From NCBI GenBank assembly GCA_947483645.1, contig CANKLS010000002.1, positions 1 through 60,265 of the forward strand: DNA of 60,265 bases, written 5' to 3'. The position numbers were made by a program, and so were the translations under genes. Shown here piece after piece: positions 16,421 to 24,835 of this stretch; the first letter of the stretch is position 1; each line of letters starts with the position of its first letter. This stretch comes from Bradymonadales bacterium. GTDB lineage: Bacteria > Myxococcota > Bradymonadia > REDH01. The notes under the pieces are model-generated. The model was given only the letters and a program-made list of their open reading frames with translations, searched no databases and was not told the DNA's origin.

Positions 16421-16727
16421 GTGCGACCGAAAGTTGTTGACGGCGGAAGAGATACCGAATCGCGCGGAGCACGGTCAATCAAAATTCGCCAAGATCCAAG
16501 TGCTTAACTTTCGATCTCTGTAAGTATTGGAAGGTGCGATCTTTTTCGATCTTTCTCCACAGGTTGTCCCTCTCTTCAGCGCTAGAAAGCCGCTCTCCGA
16601 CGCGCGAATTTCTTGCGTGGTATTCTTTTGAACCGCTGGCGCTGAGAGCGAATCGGCCGCAGGACGTTGCGGGAAGGGCGGCCCAGACGGTATGGCAGCG
16701 CTCCTCCTTCTGCCGCTTTGGACGCCG
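16421..16727. other. 307-bp A+T-richer divergent intergenic region
   Basis: This gap lies between ftsB (-) and mutS2 (+). It holds the ftsB promoter near 16449-16478 and, in an A+T-richer core (about 16490-16640), three copies of CGATCT at 16512, 16537 and 16547, the last two one helical turn apart. No convincing mutS2 promoter or small gene was found. Confidence 0.5.
16449..16478 (-). promoter_or_regulatory. Promoter of ftsB-GGDEF unit
   Basis: Minus strand: TTGACC, 18 bp, TATCTC; the -10 lies about 28 bp before the ftsB ATG. Confidence 0.45.
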
Positions 16728-19220
16728 ATGTCTTCGCCCATCAACGACCCCTCCGCGCCCCCTGCGCCCTCGCCGCAGCAACGCGCCCTCGCCGCCTGGT
16801 TTGCCACCGGCGCCGGCGTACCGCCGGCTCTGGACCGAACCCGCTTTACGCTCGACTGGGCGCGGGTCACCGAGGCGGTGAGCCTCTTCGCCGAGACCGA
16901 CCACGGTAGGGTCTGCCTCGAGGGCATCGGGCTGCTCGATGACGAGGAGCTCATCGTCGCCCGTTACGAAGAGATCTCGGAGATGACGCGGCTGCAGGCC
17001 CGCGCGCAGGAGCCCTCTCTCGTGGGGCTTGCCCATGTCCATCCACTCGTGGAGCGCGCCCGGAAAGGCGAGATGCTCGACCCAGTCGAACTCGCAGCCG
17101 TCGCGCATGCCATCCGCTGCGCAGAGCGCACACGGCTTGGCTTTGCGGGCCTCGCATCAACGCTCCCCGCACTCTCGCGCTGGGCGCCGCAGCTGGTCAG
17201 CCATCCCGAGGTGGCAAAGGCCATCGAGTCCTGCCTCGACGCCGACAGTCAGGTCGCCGACCATGCCTCTCCTACGCTCGGGCCCCTTCGCCGCGATGTC
17301 GGTCGGCTCCGCAAAACCATCATCGAGCGGCTCGAGCGCATCCTCCGGTCGCCCAAGTATGAGGGCATCCTCCAAGACGAGTTCTACACCCAGCGCGATA
17401 ACCGCTTTGTGGTGCCGGTGCGCGCCGGCGAGCGGGGCGACTTTCCCGGCATCGTCCACGGTCATTCCGGGTCCGGTGCGACCCTCTTCATCGAGCCGCA
17501 CGAGGTGGTCGCACTCAACAATGATCTCCGCGTCGCTGAGTTCGAGGTTGTGCGCGAGGTTCACCGGATCTTGAGCAGGTTGACCTCCCGTGTCGCCGAG
17601 GTCGCAGACACCATTCAGACAGCCTGCGCGGTGCTGGCCTACATCGACGGACTCGGCGCCGCGGTGCGGTTCGGGCGCAAGATCCGAGCGGAGGTCCCCC
17701 TGCTTGCAGGTCGGTCGCAAACGCCGCGTCTCCTCCTCAAACAGGCTAGGCATCCGCTGCTTGCACTCCGAGAGTCGCGGGGCGAACTGCGCGTCGTCGC
17801 CAACGACATCCACACCGCGGAGCACCACCGCGGCATGGTCATTTCGGGGCCCAACACGGGCGGCAAGACTGTGACCCTCAAGACGGTTGGGCTCTTCGCG
17901 CTCATGGTCAAGGCGGGGCTGCCCATCCCCGCCGAGGCAGGCTCGGTCATGCCCATCTTCGACCAGGTCTTTGCCGACATCGGCGACGCCCAGGCGGTGG
18001 AGAACGACCTCTCCACTTTCTCGGCACATGTCACCCACATGATGACCTTCCTCGATGCTTGCGGCCCGCGCACGCTGGTGATGCTCGACGAACTCTTCGG
18101 CTCGACCGACCCTGAGCAGGGGGCCGCGCTCGGCCGTGCGCTCATCCAGTGGATGGTGGCCCGTGGCGCCTTCGTCATGGTCACGACCCACCTATCGGAG
18201 CTCAAGGATGCCTGCGCGGAGCACAACGCGCTGCAGGCGGCATCGGTCGGCTTCGATGTGGAGCGGCTCGAACCTACCTATCGGCTCCGCTGTGGCCTGC
18301 CCGGTAGCTCGCACGCGATCGCCGTCGCGCGGCGTCTGGGGATGCCCGGGGCGCTCCTCGATGACGCGACCCGGTTGCTCGGCACTGCGAGCGTGGAGCG
18401 GGAGCAGATGCTGACGCGGCTCGAGGGCATGTTCGCCTCGGTGGAGGCCGACCGTGACGCGGCCGAGCGTGCCCGTCGCCAGGCGGAGCGAGATGCGGCC
18501 GAGGCAGCCTCGATGCGGGACGATGCCGCACGCCGCCGCAAGGAGCTGCTCGACGGCGAAGCGCTGGCGCTCCGAGGTGAGATGCGCAGGACCCGCGAGG
18601 CGCTCCGGACGCTGGTTGCGAAGGCCGCCACACCCGCTGCCGCAGCGGTCGTGAAGGAGGCGCTCGATGCGGCTGAACGCCTCACTTCAGGCTATGAGGA
18701 GGAGTCGAAGGTGGAGGCGCGCAAGGGGAGAGCCTCCTTGGCCGCTGTCGCCCTCACCAGCGGCGCCAAGGTCTGGGTAGAGTCGCTCGGCCGTGGCGGC
18801 ATCGTTGTGTCCGAGCCGGGCAGCGGGAGCAGGGTTGTGGTCCAGGTGGGCGCCATCAAGACCACCGTCGACCGCTCCGACCTCTTTGCACCGGAAGAGG
18901 GGCGCGGCGCATCTGCGAGCCGGCGTGTGCTTTCGGAGCCACTGCCATCACGCTCGGTGATGCCGGCTCCACCCGAGGAGGTGACGACCAAACTCGACCT
19001 GCGCGGCGTGCAGGCGGACGACGCGATCGAGATGCTCGATGCGATGCTGGACAGGGCGGTGCGTGGCGGCTGGCCGCTCCTTCTCGTGGTGCATGGCCAT
19101 GGCACGGGCGTGCTCAAGCGTGCGGTCCGCGACCACCTCATCCGTTCGCCCTACGTGAAGAAGTTCCGGTCGGGCGGGCAGGGCGAAGGAGGCGACGGCG
19201 TGACGGTGGTCGAACTCTAG
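16728..19220 (+). CDS. mutS2: MutS2 ATPase/endonuclease
   Basis: 830 residues from the chosen ATG. It has the MutS core without a mismatch-recognition domain. The P-loop GPNTGGKT is at 374-381, the Walker B region LVMLDELFGSTDP follows, then a long coiled-coil (about 550-640), and a C-terminal Smr nuclease domain with LDLRG (756-760) and HGHGTG. Family members bind branched DNA to suppress recombination or rescue collided ribosomes. An in-frame ATG 36 bp upstream would add a short hydrophobic stretch with no family counterpart, so the internal ATG is preferred; neither has a strong ribosome site. The gene converges on the TPR-kinase gene. Confidence 0.9.
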   Translation: MSSPINDPSAPPAPSPQQRALAAWFATGAGVPPALDRTRFTLDWARVTEAVSLFAETDHGRVCLEGIGLLDDEELIVARYEEISEMTRLQARAQEPSLVGLAHVHPLVERARKGEMLDPVELAAVAHAIRCAERTRLGFAGLASTLPALSRWAPQLVSHPEVAKAIESCLDADSQVADHASPTLGPLRRDVGRLRKTIIERLERILRSPKYEGILQDEFYTQRDNRFVVPVRAGERGDFPGIVHGHSGSGATLFIEPHEVVALNNDLRVAEFEVVREVHRILSRLTSRVAEVADTIQTACAVLAYIDGLGAAVRFGRKIRAEVPLLAGRSQTPRLLLKQARHPLLALRESRGELRVVANDIHTAEHHRGMVISGPNTGGKTVTLKTVGLFALMVKAGLPIPAEAGSVMPIFDQVFADIGDAQAVENDLSTFSAHVTHMMTFLDACGPRTLVMLDELFGSTDPEQGAALGRALIQWMVARGAFVMVTTHLSELKDACAEHNALQAASVGFDVERLEPTYRLRCGLPGSSHAIAVARRLGMPGALLDDATRLLGTASVEREQMLTRLEGMFASVEADRDAAERARRQAERDAAEAASMRDDAARRRKELLDGEALALRGEMRRTREALRTLVAKAATPAAAAVVKEALDAAERLTSGYEEESKVEARKGRASLAAVALTSGAKVWVESLGRGGIVVSEPGSGSRVVVQVGAIKTTVDRSDLFAPEEGRGASASRRVLSEPLPSRSVMPAPPEEVTTKLDLRGVQADDAIEMLDAMLDRAVRGGWPLLLVVHGHGTGVLKRAVRDHLIRSPYVKKFRSGGQGEGGDGVTVVEL

Positions 19221-19228
19221 CCGGCGCC

Positions 19229-21529
19229 TCAGCGGACAGCGGCGATGAGGGCCTTCATGTCTTCGAAGCGGTCCTGCGGGCGCTTGGCCATGCAGCGTTC
19301 GATGGCCTCACTCAGCGCCACCGATAGCCCCGGAACGAGCTCGCAGGCTTTGGGAATCTCGGCGTGCAGGTGGAGGTAGGTGAGGTCGCCCTTGGCGTAG
19401 GGAAGCTGGCCGGTGGCGATCTCGAACATGGAGACGCCGAGGCTATACATGTCGGAGCGGCCATCGAGCTGCGCGCCGGTGATCTGCTCCGGCGAGATGT
19501 AGTAGGGCGTTCCGATGGAGCGGGTCTTGGCGGTGGTCATCTCGCTGACGAACTTTGCGAGGCCGAAGTCCATCAGTTTGAGCGACCTGTCTGCGCCGAG
19601 CATCATGTTGCCGGGCTTCACGTCGCGGTGGATGAGGCCATGTTCGTGGGCGTAGGCGAGCGCCTTGGCCGCGTGGACGAATGCATAGCGCACGAGCTGT
19701 TCGGGGAAGGGGCCTTGGCGCTGAACCATCGCCTTGAGCGTCTCGCCGTCGACGAACTCCATCGCCATGTAGAACTCGCCATCCTGCTCGCCCGTATCGA
19801 AGACGGTGACGATGTTGGGGTGGATCATCTTGGCCGCGGCCTTGGCCTCGCGGAGGAAGTAGCCGACCGCGACCTCGTTGGCCTTGAGGTTCTCGGCGAG
19901 GACCTTGAAGGCCACCACCCGGTCGAGTGCGGTGTCGGTCGCCTTGTAGACGATGCCCATGCCGCCTCGGGCGATCTCTTCGATGATGCGGTAGCGCCCC
20001 GTGGCTGAGGGGGCTGTGCGCGACGGTGCTGTTGGCGTGGGTGGGGCGACGGTCTTGGTGTGTGCCGCCGCTCGGGCGGCTGCGTCGCGGAAGCCGGGGG
20101 AGGCCGTGGCGACAGCGCGGTACCAGGCTGCAGCGGCGGCCTGATCTTCAAGCGCTTCGAGGGCGCGCGCGAGGGTGTAGGCGAGTGAGGCGTCGGAGGG
20201 CTTGAGGGTTGCAAGAGAGAGCGTGGGCTGAACGAGCGCGACGAGCTCGGCGCATCGGCCGAGTTCGAGCATCCGGTGTGCGAGCCGCTGCAGGTTGTTG
20301 GCGCGCCCGAGCGCATCGAGTTCACCTGTGGTGTTGCCGCTCCGCGCGTGAATCTCAGCGACTTCGGCGTGAGCGTCGCAGGCAGTGAGACATCGGACGG
20401 CGTCGGCGTCGGCGCCGAGGTCGGCGAAGAGCAGCCCTGCGATGCGGAGTTCTCCGAGTGCCTCGTAGCAGCCGGCCGCGCGGAGGTTGTCGCCAGCCTC
20501 CGTGAACTTGGTTGCGGCATCAGCGGTGCGACCCAGTTTGTGGAGCGCTTCGCCCTGTTGTGCGGGTTCGGGGAGCGCATGTGCCTCCGCGATGCGGAGG
20601 CGGAGCGCATCCTCCGCTCGACCGGCGCGGTCATACATCTCCGCGGCCATGCCAAGCCGGCCCTTGTCGGCGTAGATGGCCTCTGCAGCTGCAAGGTCGC
20701 CCGAGCGTTCGAGCAGCTCCGCGGCAGCTTTGGGAAAGCCAGCACGATTCATCAGGGCTGCGGCCGCGGCCGCGTTGCCGTGCGCTTCCAAGTATCTCGC
20801 AGCAGCTTGGGCCGCCTCAATGGCAGGCTTCATGGCAGCCAGATTGCCGCCGTTACGGGCAAACTCCCGCTCGAAGAGGGCTGTGCGCTGTTCGGCGGCC
20901 TTGGCTGCGTCGCCCGCGCGGTCGAAGGCCTCGGCTGCTTCGCGTAGGAGCTTGGCCTGCTGGAAGGCGCCAGCTGCTGCGCGGTGATCACCCCGCTTCG
21001 TGTAGATTTCGGCAGCCTTCTCGGGCCGCTCCGCAATCAGGAACTCCTTGGCCGCGAGCTCGAACTGGCCGCGGCGGGCGAGCAGTGCTGCGGCCCGCTC
21101 GGGAGCTCCGGCCTTGCGAAACATGACGGTCGCCTTGCCCACATTGTCGGCACGGTCGTAGCACTCCGCGGCGCGCAGAAAGTCGCCCGCCTCGATGAAG
21201 GAGTCTGCTGCCTCGGCCAGTTTGCCGGCACCGAAGAGGAGTTCGGCTGCGCCGGAATGGTCACCCTGCTGCTCGAACACTCTGAGTTCGACACGCAATG
21301 CACGCGGAAGGCCTTCGCCGCGAGGAGAGAGTTCGCCTGCGCCCCGCATAACCCGTCGAGCAACGACTGCAACCACCACGATTGCGGTGAGTCCAAGGCC
21401 ATACTCCACGAGCTGTGCACGGGAGGTTCCCACGCCGGAATCCGGAGCCGCAGTCGCACTGCTGCCCGAACCTTGCCGGGTGCTGGCCGTCGTGGCGTCG
21501 GCCTGTGCGAGCAGCGTGGGAGACATCAT
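19229..21529 (-). CDS. Membrane Ser/Thr protein kinase with N-terminal TPR-like array and C-terminal kinase
   Basis: 766 residues from the ATG pair at 21529. One transmembrane helix (about 41-59, LGLTAIVVVAVVARRV) precedes some 400 residues of short helical repeats, about 20 residues each (FELAAKEFLIAERPEKAAEI), then the kinase at ~511-766. Kinase motifs: glycine loop RGGMGIVYKA, VAFK lysine, HRDVKPGN, DFGLA. All catalytic residues are present, so it should be active. Most bacterial kinases of this group put the kinase first; here it is last. Targets are unknown. The open frame extends 15 codons to a TTG with no ribosome site; the start is uncertain. Confidence 0.85.
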   Translation of the reverse strand: MMSPTLLAQADATTASTRQGSGSSATAAPDSGVGTSRAQLVEYGLGLTAIVVVAVVARRVMRGAGELSPRGEGLPRALRVELRVFEQQGDHSGAAELLFGAGKLAEAADSFIEAGDFLRAAECYDRADNVGKATVMFRKAGAPERAAALLARRGQFELAAKEFLIAERPEKAAEIYTKRGDHRAAAGAFQQAKLLREAAEAFDRAGDAAKAAEQRTALFEREFARNGGNLAAMKPAIEAAQAAARYLEAHGNAAAAAALMNRAGFPKAAAELLERSGDLAAAEAIYADKGRLGMAAEMYDRAGRAEDALRLRIAEAHALPEPAQQGEALHKLGRTADAATKFTEAGDNLRAAGCYEALGELRIAGLLFADLGADADAVRCLTACDAHAEVAEIHARSGNTTGELDALGRANNLQRLAHRMLELGRCAELVALVQPTLSLATLKPSDASLAYTLARALEALEDQAAAAAWYRAVATASPGFRDAAARAAAHTKTVAPPTPTAPSRTAPSATGRYRIIEEIARGGMGIVYKATDTALDRVVAFKVLAENLKANEVAVGYFLREAKAAAKMIHPNIVTVFDTGEQDGEFYMAMEFVDGETLKAMVQRQGPFPEQLVRYAFVHAAKALAYAHEHGLIHRDVKPGNMMLGADRSLKLMDFGLAKFVSEMTTAKTRSIGTPYYISPEQITGAQLDGRSDMYSLGVSMFEIATGQLPYAKGDLTYLHLHAEIPKACELVPGLSVALSEAIERCMAKRPQDRFEDMKALIAAVR

Positions 21530-21626
21530 GCAGACAGCCAGAGAAGAGTTGCGCGCCTGTGCGGAGCAGTGCAAGGTACCGAGTTGGTAGGCGACGGCCG
21601 AGCCGACGGAGCCAGAGGTTACAACC

Positions 21627-22325
21627 GTGAAAGCCGCTAGGTCAATCAGCCGTTGGGATTATGCGTTGCTCCTCTGCATTGCAGTGCTGGGCTCCTGCGC
21701 AAGCCCGCAGCGTGCGCCGGAGCCGGTGGCTCCTGCTGCATTGGAGGCGGTGCCGAGCCTTCGTGCGGAGCCCATCGCCTGCAGCGAAGTGCGGGCGATG
21801 GTCTGCTACGTCGGACTGCGCGATCTGCCGATGTCTGGCACGGATGCCACCAGCTGCGGCGCGGAGGTTGGCCAAATCACAGACGACCTTCTGCTCTGCC
21901 TCGACCGCGCCGGCGCCTTCTGCGACGAGATCGCCGAACGTGCCATGGGCGCACTGCGAGCGTGCGGGCAGCGAGTTCTGGTAGACGAGGCTGCGAGCGA
22001 TGATGTGGGACTGCGTCGGGCGCGGAAGTTCATGGAGACATGGGTGGAGTCGCGCCGGCCCTGGCTGACTGTGGGCCCGCTGGGGTTCGTGGTTGCGCCG
22101 GAGATGGCCCGCCGCCTTGCGGCCTCTTCGTTGCGTCGGGGCGACGGCGCGGGTGCTGTTGCCTGGCTTGATGAGACGCACAGGGTGGACGCAGAAGACT
22201 TCGCAAGCATGGCCTGTCGCTGGGCGTCGTCGGCGTCCGTACTCACGGCTCCGCCACGGGACCTTGCCGACCTGCCTACCGTCGCGTCAGCGGCGTTGGC
22301 TTGGCATGGTTGCGAAGGTCGCTAG
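21627..22325 (+). CDS. Cys-rich lipoprotein of unknown function
   Basis: 232 residues, GTG start after an AGAGG ribosome site. A signal sequence ends in a lipobox (VLGSCAS), placing it on a membrane facing the periplasm. The mature part has about nine Cys residues (SEVRAMVCYVGLR, TSCGAE, LLLCLDRAGAFCDE, LRACGQ, MACRW), so disulphides are likely. No family was recognised. It is divergent from the TPR-kinase gene and overlaps the purF stop by 4 bp. Confidence 0.6.
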   Translation: MKAARSISRWDYALLLCIAVLGSCASPQRAPEPVAPAALEAVPSLRAEPIACSEVRAMVCYVGLRDLPMSGTDATSCGAEVGQITDDLLLCLDRAGAFCDEIAERAMGALRACGQRVLVDEAASDDVGLRRARKFMETWVESRRPWLTVGPLGFVVAPEMARRLAASSLRRGDGAGAVAWLDETHRVDAEDFASMACRWASSASVLTAPPRDLADLPTVASAALAWHGCEGR

Positions 22326-23746
22326 TAGGCTTCGCGCCGGTCTGCAGATTCGATGATGCCGGCGGGGTAGTGGCCCGTCAGACAGGCCTCGCAGAAGGAT
22401 GCGTCGGTTACAGAGCTCCCTTGCTGCGAGCCCGTCGCATCGCGCAGCCCCTCGAGCGAGAGATAGGCAAGGGAATCGGCCTGAATGAACTCACGGATTG
22501 CATCGAGTTCATGGTTGGCGGCGATCAGCTGATCGCGGCTCGGCGTGTCGATACCGTAGTAGCAGGGCCACATGGTTGGCGGCGACGCGACGCGGAAGTG
22601 GACCTCAGCGGCGCCCGCTTCGCGGACCAGCGTCACGAGCTTCTTGCAGGTGGTGCCGCGGACGATGCTGTCGTCGATGATGATGACCCGCTTGCCTTCG
22701 AGGAGCCGGCGCACCGGGTTGAGTTTCAGCTTCACGCCGAAGTCGCGGATGCTTCCGGTGGGTTCGATGAAGGTCCGGCCCACATAGTGGGAGCGAATCA
22801 GCCCGAGTTCATAGGGGATCTGGCTTGCACGGGCGAAGCCGATTGCAGCCGGTACGCCGGAGTCGGGGACGGGGATAACGCAATCGGCCTCTACGGCCGA
22901 TTCGCGCGCGAGCCGCTCACCCATCTTCACGCGGGTCTCGTAGACGCCGCGCCCGAAGACAACGCTGTCGGGCCGTGCAAAGTAGATGAGCTCGAAGATG
23001 CAGGGCTTTGGCGCCCGCTTCTCAAAGGGGAAGCTGCTCTGCATGGTCCCATCGCTGCCGAACCGGAGCATCTCGCCGGGTTCGACATCTCGCTCCCAGC
23101 TGGCCCGCACAAGGTCGAGCGCGCAGGTCTCGCTGGCGATCATCCAGGCGTCGCCGAGCCGACCGATGGAGAGCGGCCGCACGCCGCGCGGGTCGCGGAC
23201 GGCGTAGGCTGCGTCGGCCGAAAGGACAACGAGGCTGTAGGCGCCTTCGAGGGGTCGGAGGGCCTCTGCGAGCGCGCCGTCGAGTGAGTCGGCTTCGGAG
23301 CGGGCGATGAGGTGGGCGATGACCTCGGTATCGACATCGGTGTGAAAGATGCTGCCGCGTGCTTCGAGTTCGCGCCGAATGGTCGAGGCGTTGGTGATGT
23401 TGCCGTTGTGTGCGATGGCGACGGAGCCGAACTTGAGTTGGACGGTCAGTGGCTGTGCATTGCGGAGCGAACTCTCACCGGCGGTGGCGTAGCGGACATG
23501 TCCAGCGGCGAGCCGACCGGGCAGTCCAGCGAGGTCGTCCTTGCTGATCGCCTCGGAGACCTTGCCCATGCGGCGTACAGCGCGCAGCCGCAGGCCGTCG
23601 GCTGCTGCGATGCCGACGCTCTCTTGACCACGGTGTTGTAGGGCATGCAGCGCCAGGTAGGCGATGCTTGCAGCCTCGGGGTGGCCCACCACTCCGACAA
23701 CGCCGCAGGCTTCTTCGATGAGCCCGCTCCGTTCAAATTCTAACAT
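22322..23746 (-). CDS. purF: Amidophosphoribosyltransferase
   Basis: 474 residues. It makes 5-phosphoribosylamine from PRPP and glutamine, the first step of purine synthesis. Cys14 (IEEACGVVGV) becomes the N-terminal nucleophile of the glutaminase after a 13-residue propeptide is removed, as in Bacillus-type enzymes. The PRPP loop is IIIDDSIVRGTT. Cysteines of an iron-sulphur cluster type are visible (KPCIF, PCYYG, FCEACL). It follows the zinc-ribbon/FHA gene by 17 bp on the same strand and is probably co-transcribed from its promoter. It belongs to the Fe-S, propeptide class rather than the E. coli class. Confidence 0.95.
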   Translation of the reverse strand: MLEFERSGLIEEACGVVGVVGHPEAASIAYLALHALQHRGQESVGIAAADGLRLRAVRRMGKVSEAISKDDLAGLPGRLAAGHVRYATAGESSLRNAQPLTVQLKFGSVAIAHNGNITNASTIRRELEARGSIFHTDVDTEVIAHLIARSEADSLDGALAEALRPLEGAYSLVVLSADAAYAVRDPRGVRPLSIGRLGDAWMIASETCALDLVRASWERDVEPGEMLRFGSDGTMQSSFPFEKRAPKPCIFELIYFARPDSVVFGRGVYETRVKMGERLARESAVEADCVIPVPDSGVPAAIGFARASQIPYELGLIRSHYVGRTFIEPTGSIRDFGVKLKLNPVRRLLEGKRVIIIDDSIVRGTTCKKLVTLVREAGAAEVHFRVASPPTMWPCYYGIDTPSRDQLIAANHELDAIREFIQADSLAYLSLEGLRDATGSQQGSSVTDASFCEACLTGHYPAGIIESADRREAY

Positions 23747-23763
23747 CGCAGGCTCCGGGGCGA

Positions 23764-24720
23764 CTAGCCGCCAATGGAGAGGCGGAAGGGCTGGCTGCCG
23801 ATGAAGATGAGCGCTCCGTGGCTGAGTTCGCGGCTCGCGGTAAGGCGAACGAAGGTACCGTTCGAACTCTTAAGGTCTTCAACAAAGAAGGCATTTCCAT
23901 TTGTGAAGATGCGGGCGTGACGACCTGACACATACCGGTCATCCCCGAAGAGGATGTCACCCTTCTCGCGGCCGAGGAAGTGCTCGGTGCTACGCAGGAG
24001 GAAGGTGAAAGAGGCCTCGTCCGGCGCACTGATGCGCTCCAGACGACCCCATGCGTCGCCTGCGGGCGAACCGATGGCCAAGGTGCCGTCCTTTGAGGGT
24101 GCAGCAATGGCCGCGGCTGCAGCGAGCGCCTGGAACCGGAGCACTTCGAGGCCCATACGGACATGGTCGCCCGTCTTGAGTTCGGTGACTTCGGCGATGC
24201 GGTAGTAGGTGCCGTTGAGCGAGCCGAGATCGCTGAGCAGGACCGTCTTGCCGTTGACCTCGAGGGCGGCGTGCTGGGGCGAGAGGAACTCATCGCGCGA
24301 GAAGACTGCATGTTCGGAGGAGCGGCCGACGATGTTCTTGCCGGCGGCGAGTGCGACGCTTTCACCGGGCGAGCCGTCTGGCTTGACCATGGTCAGCGTT
24401 GCGGCTGCGCCTGAGGGTGCAGCGGCCGGCTTGATCGAGGTGGCCTCGGTCTTGTGGGGTGCCAGCGCGGGCTTGGTCTCGGGCTTGGGCTTGGCCTCCA
24501 CCTTGGGAGCCGGCGCAGGCGCAGGCGCAGGCGCAGGCGCCTCGATTTTGGAGCCGCACGAGCCGCAGAATTTCTGGCCAGGCGTGACTGGCGCGGAGCA
24601 CTGGGGGCAAGCAGGGGCTGCCGACTTGGGAGCGGCGGGCGCTACCACCGGTCCTCCGCAGCCAAGGCAGAACTTAAAGGATGCCTCATTTTCTCGGCCG
24701 CACTTCGAACAGGTAATCAC
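23764..24720 (-). CDS. Double zinc-ribbon, double FHA-domain protein
   Basis: 318 residues. The GTG start is set by GGAGG five bases before it; the open frame runs 136 codons further but through the promoter. Two CxxC...CxxC zinc ribbons (residues 4-21 and 38-55) are followed by an Ala/Pro linker, FHA domain 1 (about 110-197, NIVGRSS, SPQHAAL, SLNGTYY) and FHA domain 2 (about 228-316, HFLGREKGD, SGRHARI, SSNGTFV). FHA domains bind phosphothreonine, so this is likely a reader for the Ser/Thr kinases this genome carries. It is upstream of purF in one transcript. The partner is unknown. Confidence 0.8.
   Translation of the reverse strand: MITCSKCGRENEASFKFCLGCGGPVVAPAAPKSAAPACPQCSAPVTPGQKFCGSCGSKIEAPAPAPAPAPAPKVEAKPKPETKPALAPHKTEATSIKPAAAPSGAAATLTMVKPDGSPGESVALAAGKNIVGRSSEHAVFSRDEFLSPQHAALEVNGKTVLLSDLGSLNGTYYRIAEVTELKTGDHVRMGLEVLRFQALAAAAAIAAPSKDGTLAIGSPAGDAWGRLERISAPDEASFTFLLRSTEHFLGREKGDILFGDDRYVSGRHARIFTNGNAFFVEDLKSSNGTFVRLTASRELSHGALIFIGSQPFRLSIGG
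24512..24541. repeat. GGCGCA hexamer repeat, five units
   Basis: Five head-to-tail copies of a 6-bp unit (last one GGCGCC) inside the FHA gene, coding for the Ala-Pro run of the linker. A slippage-prone tract that changes length in steps of two residues without breaking the frame. Confidence 0.8.
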
Positions 24721-24752
24721 GGCATCCTCCACAGCGGTGTTCAGGTGCGCGA

Positions 24753-24781
24753 GGGTTACCACCGACACGATTGAAGGGCAA
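24753..24781 (-). promoter_or_regulatory. Promoter of FHA-purF unit
   Basis: Minus strand: TTGCCC, 17 bp, TAACCC; 32 bp before the GTG at 24720. Confidence 0.5.
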
Positions 24782-24787
24782 GGCGGA

Positions 24788-24816
24788 TTGCCGCAACCCG
24801 GCTTTCGAGGTAGGTG
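24788..24816 (+). promoter_or_regulatory. Possible promoter of the O-antigen-ligase-like gene
   Basis: TTGCCG, 17 bp, TAGGTG, ending 19 bp before the ATG. The -10 fits the window pattern less well than the others. Confidence 0.3.
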
Positions 24817-24835
24817 CTGCGCACGAGCCCTACGC

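Noticed and set aside
24512..24541. A possible CRISPR-like array
   Set aside because: It is a simple 6-bp repeat inside a coding region with no spacers.
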